Source: Saccopteryx bilineata (lineage: Eukaryota; Chordata; Mammalia; Chiroptera; Emballonuridae). Taken from it: a stretch of DNA of 64,000 nucleotides. The notes below the pieces were generated by a model that was not told the DNA's origin, did no database searches, and was given only the letters and a program-made list of their open reading frames with translations. Location of the stretch: assembly GCF_036850765.1 (NCBI RefSeq), contig NC_089494.1, positions 54,763,809 through 54,827,808 of the forward strand, written 5' to 3'. The position numbers were made by a program, and so were the translations under genes. This document shows positions 57,913-64,000 of this stretch, one piece after another. Each line of letters begins with the position of its first letter. Position 1 is the stretch's first letter.

Positions 57913-58380
57913 GCTCGCTTCACAATCTAAAGCACAGGTATACCTGCACAAGAAAATCAGGCACATTACACAAATTACAACATGACAAATCATACAATTT
58001 CAACAATTACAAAGATACACTCCACCAGTCTCTGAGCACTTTGCCAAAAGTGCAAAATGTCTTCAGACTTCTTTCTAGCCATGGGAAAAGCTTCCTGGGA
58101 TAGGAGGGCCTTCAGCTAAGCCGCCCCCACCCCCATCAGGGTATTTCACATTGTCCAAAATCCGTAAATCCATCCAACAAAGGAGCCAGTGCCCACTCTG
58201 GTTGTAGTCCAGAAAATCAGTCCACACACATAAGGCCTCAGCCACCCCCCTCATTCCTGCTGTCCTGGCAGGTGTTACACTGTCCCAAAGAGGAGCACAT
58301 GGCAATGACAGTCAGCATTTCCATCTCTGCTCTAGAGAGCATGATGGCACCCACCTCTAGGTCCCCAAATTGCAGACATA

Positions 58381-58839
58381 CTAGGAGCATAGCAAGTATC
58401 CTTGCTGCTGGGCTCTCACCTTCTGGAGACTGTGGATCGCAACTCCAGACCGATTCTCATCCTCCAAAGAGGAACTAAAAACATCAGCTCCTGCTGCTGG
58501 CCTTGCAGAGCCAGGCCTGGCCTCAGCCCTGGCCTCCCACCACTGCTGGCTCTCCACAACATCCAGGGCAAGCTGCAACTCATGAACCTGTGATTCCTTC
58601 TCCAGCAGCTGCTCCATTTCCAAGCGAATCTCACAAATCTAGTCGGCCTCCTCTGGTGCTTGCTTCAGCTCCAGGGTCGGCATCTCTTTCTCCCACGTTT
58701 GCTCCAGCTCCTTCCGCTGCTCGATTTGCAGGTCCCGGGCAGCCTCTTCCACAGAGCTCTCTGTTTCCTCATGCATGGCTATAAAAGTTAGCCAGCCTAC
58801 GGCCCCCAAAAGGACAATCATGGGGAACCATAACAGCAT
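58381..58839 (-). pseudogene. Short membrane-anchored coiled-coil frame of the nested element
   Basis: An ATG at 58839 opens about 66 codons to a TAG at 58639-58641. The same frame then stays open to a stop at 58381, so one base change separates two halves of a ~151-residue product. Residues 1-21 are hydrophobic (LLWFPMIVLLGAVGWLTF), like a signal anchor. Residues ~24-110 are rich in Glu, Gln, Leu and Lys with heptad-like spacing. The last part holds a Gly/Ala/Arg-rich linker and more charged residues. It resembles no gag, pol or env domain I know, and I do not recognise the family; a captured host coiled-coil gene is one option. Confidence 0.55.
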
Positions 58840-58919
58840 CTAGTCCTCTACTCCACCACTCAAAGGTGGTGGTGGCTCCATACTCAACTGTATCAAATCC
58901 TGCCACAGACTATGCCAAA

Positions 58920-59536
58920 TATAAAGCCAGTAGCCACGGCCACCATCACAGCCGCCTGGTCCGTGCAGGTTCACATTTGATTCTGACAGATGGTAATGAA
59001 ACAACGAAGCCAAGAACTAGTGGGCCATTAGCTTTAATCCTAGCTTGCACCCAGTGGGCAAGAAATACACACAGTGGGAAAACACTTCCCTTTCCATTCA
59101 GGGCTCCCAAAGTCACTGACTTATTCAAGTTTCCTAGAATCAAAGGTTTTTAGCTCACCAGCCTTATTCACCTCTGTTCCCCATCTCCTTCTCTCTGCAC
59201 AAACAGTCTTCTCATTCAGCACTCTGCCATCTTGGCTGCCTCTCCTCTCCTCCATGTGGCCTTTCTCTGCTCTCTCCTCTAATGCTAATCTCAAGAACTG
59301 AGAGAGAGCAAGCTCCTGGTCTGCCCCATTTTATAGTGTAGAAATCAAAACCTTTAATCCAATATACAAACAAGGAAATCTCTGATACAAAGTCACTTAG
59401 GGTGGGAAAGGCTTAGTCTTAAAACTAAGCCTTACGGTATAACAATCCTGCCTGCTTATAGCCTGTCCCCCACACTCAATGCAAACTATAAGCGAGCAAA
59501 CCTATATATCATATTTACAAACTTATTTGACCAACA
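58920..59536 (-). mobile_element. 5' LTR of the nested element
   Basis: 617 bp. It starts TGTTGGTCAAATAAG; its 3' end reads GGCTTTATA, a C-to-T change from the usual ACA end. TATA box at about 59327-59342. It keeps ATTCAGCACTCTGCCATCTTGG (plus strand), which the 3' LTR lacks. Confidence 0.9.
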
Positions 59537-59542
59537 CAAATA

Positions 59543-59906
59543 TTTTTTTTTAGTTTTTCCAAAATTAGAAGCGGGGAAGCAGTCAGACTCTAGCATGAGC
59601 CCAACCGGGCTCCACCTGGCATGCTTACCAGGAGGCAATGCTCTGCCCATCTGGGGTGTTGTTCCATTAGGACTGGAGCCATTCTAGCACCTGAGGTGGA
59701 GGCCATGGAGCTGTCCTCAGTGCCCAGGCCAACTTTGCTCCAATGGAGCCTTGGCTGTGGGAGAGGAAGAGAGAGACAGAGAGGAATGAGAGGGGGAAGG
59801 GTGGAGAAGCAGATGGGCACTTCTCCTGTGTGCCCTGGCCGGGAATTGAACTCGGGACTTCCACACGCCGGGCCAACGCTCTACCACTGAGCCAACTGGC
59901 CTGGGC
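59543..59906 (-). mobile_element. VES-like SINE (family A) beside the nested LTR
   Basis: The minus-strand head is GCCCAGGCCAGTTGGCTCAG, with B-box AGTTCAATTCCC. CAAATATTTT (59537) and CAAATGTTTT (59908) look like its target duplication, so it landed at the very edge of the nested element. Its CTCF-like module is decayed (TACCAGGAGGCAATG). Confidence 0.92.
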
Positions 59907-59914
59907 CCAAATGT

Positions 59915-61178
59915 TTTTTTTCTTAACCAAGTAATCTAGAAATACATTTGATATCACTACTAATTTAATTTAACTAATGTCTTTTAACATTCTTAACAAA
60001 AAATGTTTGTTTTCCCTAGGTTTACACAAGCTTCCTGTTACCTCTATTATATCTTTTAAAAATATACTTACTAACAAAAGAACCTTTTTCTAAAGGTCAT
60101 GAAATATGTTCATAAAATATCAATATAAAGTTACTAATTACTAACTTACTCCTCACTGAAAGTTAAGGTTCTTAGCAGTTGAGAATTCTTATTAATTAGA
60201 AAGGAATTGTATAGTTTAAATACTAAAAGGTATAAGGTATAGAAGTACTTTTGAAAGGAAGAAAGAAAAGTTCTGAAAGCTAATTATTTCCGAATAGATA
60301 AGAAAATTTATGAAAAGTTACAGAAGTTTTGTGCAGGTTGTAGAAGGTCTATACAGAGAAAAGAAGAGAGAGAAGGAACTGAGGAAGTCGTCAAAGGTGA
60401 GAAAAGGAGAAGGACTTTAGAAGATTGAAAGGAAAATGAAAAAGAGCACAAAATCGTTCTTAGGGACCTCAGGAGCTTGAGAAATTCACCCAAACTTACA
60501 GGTATTACTGAAGGAGCCAACATCCTTAAGTCCTAACTATACAAACAAAAAAGTGAGAGTCAGGAGAAGAGGCCCACCCCACAGGAATAACTGAATAAGG
60601 CTCTTTTTACTCTTAATTTTTTTGAACAATTCCTCATCTAGACTTACTACAGCTGAGAGGTATTTTATATCAGCCAAGCAATGGCCCAAGCCTCTCATGT
60701 TGTACCAGGATATATATATTATCTGGTCCTGAGTGGCAGAATCCAATCAAATTGCTAACCTGGGGGCGAGGGCATCTTGCAATTTTGTCATCAATAGGTC
60801 CTCTTTGAATACCAGTGAGGAACGTGATGCCTTATTATGAATTGGCATCAGCCCCTATAAAGCAACCCAATTCCAGAGATCCAGAAGCTGATAGTGAGTC
60901 CACCTTCAAAAATGAACTGAGAAAGAGGACACCTAACTTGCTCCCAAGCACTCAGGGAGCACCTGACATCACCCGGGACACTTTGAAGCATCTAATCAGG
61001 TGTGTTGGAGAAGTTTTGCAAAAATTCAAGCATGCCTGTGACCCCTGGAAGCCTGTTTCTCTCTATGCTTGCCCTTCACCTTCCCCTGCAACCACCACCA
61101 CCTGTTAACAAGCCAGTCATCACTGAACCACCTAACCATTTAATCTGTTAATCTTTACTGAAACAAAAATGGGGTATA
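59915..61178 (+). other. 3' internal part of the outer provirus
   Basis: Mostly AT-rich, with no recognised pol or env. 60815-61108 is a 97-codon frame with Pro- and Ser-rich ends and no known domain. It closes with AAAAATGGGGTATA before the 3' LTR. Confidence 0.5.
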
Positions 61179-61666
61179 TGTAGAAATGTTATAAAGACTT
61201 GCGGAGTAGGATTACAATTAGAGACAGAGCGACACCCTAGGGTGAAAACCCTGAGCAGATGAGAGTCCAGGGGCCTCTCTGACCCTGTACTGGAAACAGT
61301 GTGTGCTGGAAACAGCAAACAGCAGGATAAGATTCAGCAACAAAGAAAATGTTTAGGCTCTTAGTATAGAGATTAGGAGTCAGCATATTCCTTGTCCTTT
61401 ATTTCACCCCCGGAAAACTTCTTTCCGCTTCCTTGAGTTATTTGGATTGGCTAATAAATACAGTATCTGAGTGAGGCTGGGGATATGGATTCAGTCCTTT
61501 AATCCCTTTTATCTGCTGTCCAGGACTGTTACCTCCCCTCAGCCTCTTGGAGCATTTCACCTGGCATCCAAGTAGCTCGCTGTCGTCACGACAAGCGATG
61601 CCTTCTGTGAGGAACAAGAAGCAAACAACAGGTTTGCCACTCCGAGTGGTCACTGTCGCCACAACA
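61179..61666 (+). mobile_element. 3' LTR of the outer provirus
   Basis: 488 bp from TGTAGAAATGTTATAAAGAC to GTCGCCACAACA. It is longer than the 5' LTR because of small indels, including an extra AACAGTGTGTGCTGG block. ACAC follows (61667-61670). Confidence 0.92.
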
Positions 61667-61671
61667 ACACA

Positions 61672-64000
61672 CTATCCACACAAAGGGAAGGCAGAACTAT
61701 TTAAGCAGAGTAGAACTCTAAATTGCAGAAACGCAAGCATGGGTCCACCGGACATTGACTGTGTAATCTTGGCCCAATCAGTTTGTTTTCTGGCATTTCA
61801 GGTTACTCTACTGTAAAATGTAACATGAATATTTACATTTTCTCTCTTTGGGATATTCTAATAAGAACCAGAATACAAGTAAAACATTTTGCATTTTGAA
61901 ATCCTCAGATGAAAGGTACTGAGTTGTTAAATAAAATATTTCATTTTTATTAATATCCTTTTAGGACAAATATACCTTACCACTAATCTATATACTAAAA
62001 CTTTTCTGCATCATTCTGGTTAAAATGAGCTCACCTTTCCAAGAGGATTTAAGAACAGGTCTGGAGAGCATGGGAACTCATTTCACTTGGTGACACACTG
62101 ACATCTAGTGGAGATTTATAGTGCAGAAGGGGACACTACACACCCCAAAATAATTCCACCGTCTGGTGGGGCAGAGAAGCAATGGACTTTTTGGTCTTTA
62201 TGCAAAATAGCAAGAAAATATATAAACAATTTTTTGAAGAAAGGTATACTTCCTGTATATTTGCTTTGCTTATTCAATTAAAAATACTGGCCCACTGTCA
62301 AGACATTTAATCAAAAGTGATGAGGTAATGCAGGTGGCGGCAAAGAGCTGTTTAGTGTTGCAGTTGTGGGAAATCTTCGCTAGCAAGGGTGGGAAAAAGG
62401 GAGGGGAGGAGAGATTGGGGAGGGAAATGTGCAGGAAGTAAGTTTTCTAGGTTTCCCATTACATCCTTTGAATTAATTTTTTTGTGCCTCTTTGTGGTTA
62501 GAATTTTATTAAATCCAGAGGGAAGTTCCTCTAAGCAAATGCACGTGTAAATTTTTTGGCATATCACTAAGCATTTCTCTAACACGCCTCATTTAATGCA
62601 CTGCATTGGCTATGGAACAGAAATATAAAATAAAATGTTTCTATTACCGTGAGCTTTCACAAATGCCTAGCATCGTCAGTAAAGGTGGCTCCGACTCCTC
62701 TCCTTCCCTTCCAAAGGCTACAAGAAATATATGTTGAGTGGCTGTGAGAGGAAGTCAGTTTGACACTTGCAAACTTTAACATGTGATTATTTAAATTAAC
62801 AAATATTCTTTGGAAGATTGTCACAACCACATTACCTGCAACAGTACAAATTAAAGTATTGCCCCCCTCCGGCCGCTTTAGTGAGGTAGAAAGGACGGAG
62901 AGCAGCTGGTCTACTGGGTCTACACCAGTCCACTCGTTTTCTACCAAGCTTCCACCACCAGGTGGGACTTTTTTACACCGCTGCTTAATGGCTTCGTTAT
63001 TCCAACGAACAGGAGAGCCTAAGGAGGAGGAGTTCTAAAAGCTGGAATATAGAATTGTTTTTATACTGTTATGTGTTTTGCCTCAGGTTCTGGCAGACCC
63101 TTCCACCACACTGTTTCTGGAAATAAAAAAGAGAGAAAAGAAATAATAAAAGGAAAGAAAAGTAAAAAACATTTTACTGGATATCTGGACGACACAGGAA
63201 ACTAAAAGAAAACTCAAGGATTTGAAAATGTGTAATTTTTCTCTTGAGCAGAATGTGCATGAGTCCTACCACACCCAGAATGCTTTGAAATTCTTTAACT
63301 CCTATACTCTTTCATTTATTTCTGGGAATCAAAGAATCATCTACACATGATTAGACCAAACCAACTCTCAAGTGAAAAATCTTAGAAGAATCTATGGCAG
63401 CTACATTGCTTATGATCAAACATCCTTAAAATAAATATGTATGTATTCATTATTGGTAATGTAATTAAAACATATATACTCACTTATGTCCTTTGTGGCA
63501 ATAATAAACTTCAATCTTCAGAGCCCAGAGACAAAAACAAACAAAACAAAAAACAAAAAAAAGATGCAATACAGCCTATTAGCACGAACAGAAACAAAAT
63601 TTTAACAGTGAAGCTTCACGCAGCACGCAAACATAACTATCCATATAATTTGCAATTGTATTGTCTTATGCTTTAAAGTCTTTCCAGATACTTTATACTG
63701 CCTAGGCTTTTACCACTAAATAAGTTTTTTCCTGTCACATTTCTGCAGTGTTGTTCACTGTTTCTTTTTTCCACTTACATAATTGAGAAAATTAGGCCCA
63801 GAGAAGTAAAATATACATATATGTTCCTACTTATAGAGCAAGACTGTAAATAAGAAATTTGAATCCTTAATTACTTCGTTGTGGTTAATCAAACTGTGTT
63901 GGCTCTAGAGTTTAGTATCCTAAAGACCCAGAAGTCAAAAGTGAAACAATTATTAGTGTTTTACTCACAAACATTGTGATAAATCAATGACTTCTAATTA
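61672..64000. other. Unassigned DNA
   Basis: No gene recognised. A CTCF-like TGACATCTAGTGGAG lies at 62099-62113 and a MIR-like antisense patch at 63775-63830 (TTGAGAAAATTAGGCCCAGAGAAG). 63530-63562 is A-rich. The longest frame, 96 codons (62657-62947 minus), has no domain. Confidence 0.4.

Larger units (their letters stand above)
57290..59536 (-). mobile_element. Non-autonomous LTR element nested in the provirus
   Basis: Two LTRs in the same orientation (58920-59536 as 5' LTR, 57290-57899 as 3' LTR) flank 1020 bp. Flanks are CAAAT (59537-59541) and AAAAT (57285-57289), 4 of 5 matching, in line with the 5-bp duplication of the solo LTR at 44827. No gag, pro, pol or env was recognised; the internal region carries one unusual open frame. 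It is too short to move alone and would need enzymes from elsewhere. Confidence 0.88.
54714..61666 (+). mobile_element. Degenerate provirus, host of the nested insertion
   Basis: Two direct LTRs with matching flanks (ACAC, or ACACAC at 54708-54713 and 61667-61672; a dinucleotide run makes 4 versus 6 bp undecidable). A tRNA primer site-like TGGTTCCC stands two bases after the 5' LTR, and a purine tract AAAAATGGGG lies before the 3' LTR. Gag remnants are described separately; no pol or env was recognised. Subtracting later insertions leaves about 2.7 kb of internal DNA, so it was already deleted or non-autonomous. Confidence 0.85.

Overview
The window looks like 64 kb of AT-rich mammalian nuclear DNA, most likely from a bat. 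The evidence is the set of tRNA-derived SINEs: VES-like copies with the head GCCCTGGCCGGTTGGCTCAG, and two related families with the heads GCCTGACCAGGCGGTGG and GCCTGACCTGTGGTGG. There are also short hAT-, mariner- and Tigger-like DNA transposons, and no Alu, B1 or carnivore SINEs. A nearly full-length L1 makes a fruit bat (pteropodid) less likely. No host protein-coding gene, RNA gene or CRISPR array is supported. The window reads as intergenic or intronic, and nearly all long open frames lie inside repeats. Family names below are from memory of consensus sequences, not from a search.

Layout. 0-10 kb: mostly unassigned AT-rich DNA with SINEs, a GATA-type microsatellite and old L1, L2 and MIR remnants. 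10.05-17.5 kb: one minus-strand L1 with a 5'UTR carrying ~62-bp tandem units, broken ORF1 and ORF2, and a SINE inside ORF1 flanked by a perfect 17-bp duplication. A 240-bp Tigger-like MITE abuts its 5' end. 17.8-31.7 kb: SINEs, a 320-bp hAT MITE, and L1, L2, MIR, MLT1 and MER5 fragments. 32.2-37.7 kb: a repeat-poor island with conserved-noncoding character and a CTCF-like site. 37.8-42.3 kb: an old minus-strand L1 carrying two later SINEs. 43.2-45.5 kb: three LTRs in a row, one a clean solo LTR with a 5-bp duplication. 45.9-51.3 kb: a SINE-dense stretch including a mariner MITE split by a SINE. 54.7-61.7 kb: a nested retroviral region. 61.7-64 kb: mostly unassigned.

The most interesting unit is the 54.7-61.7 kb nest. 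A plus-strand provirus has paired LTRs (54714-55174 and 61179-61666), matching ACAC flanks and remnants of gag. A second, complete LTR element of about 2.25 kb on the minus strand (57290-59536) has inserted into it, and a VES-like SINE inserted beside that. The inner element has two LTRs, a polypurine tract and only ~1 kb of internal DNA. Its one recognisable open frame is not gag, pol or env: it predicts a short N-terminal membrane segment followed by a charged coiled coil, broken by one in-frame TAG. A solo LTR of the same family lies at 44827-45540.

A second theme is that VES-like SINE copies carry one or two tandem 22-bp modules that closely resemble the CTCF core (CCACCAGGGGGCG), so this family may spread CTCF sites. 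All statements of function are inference; nothing here shows expression.
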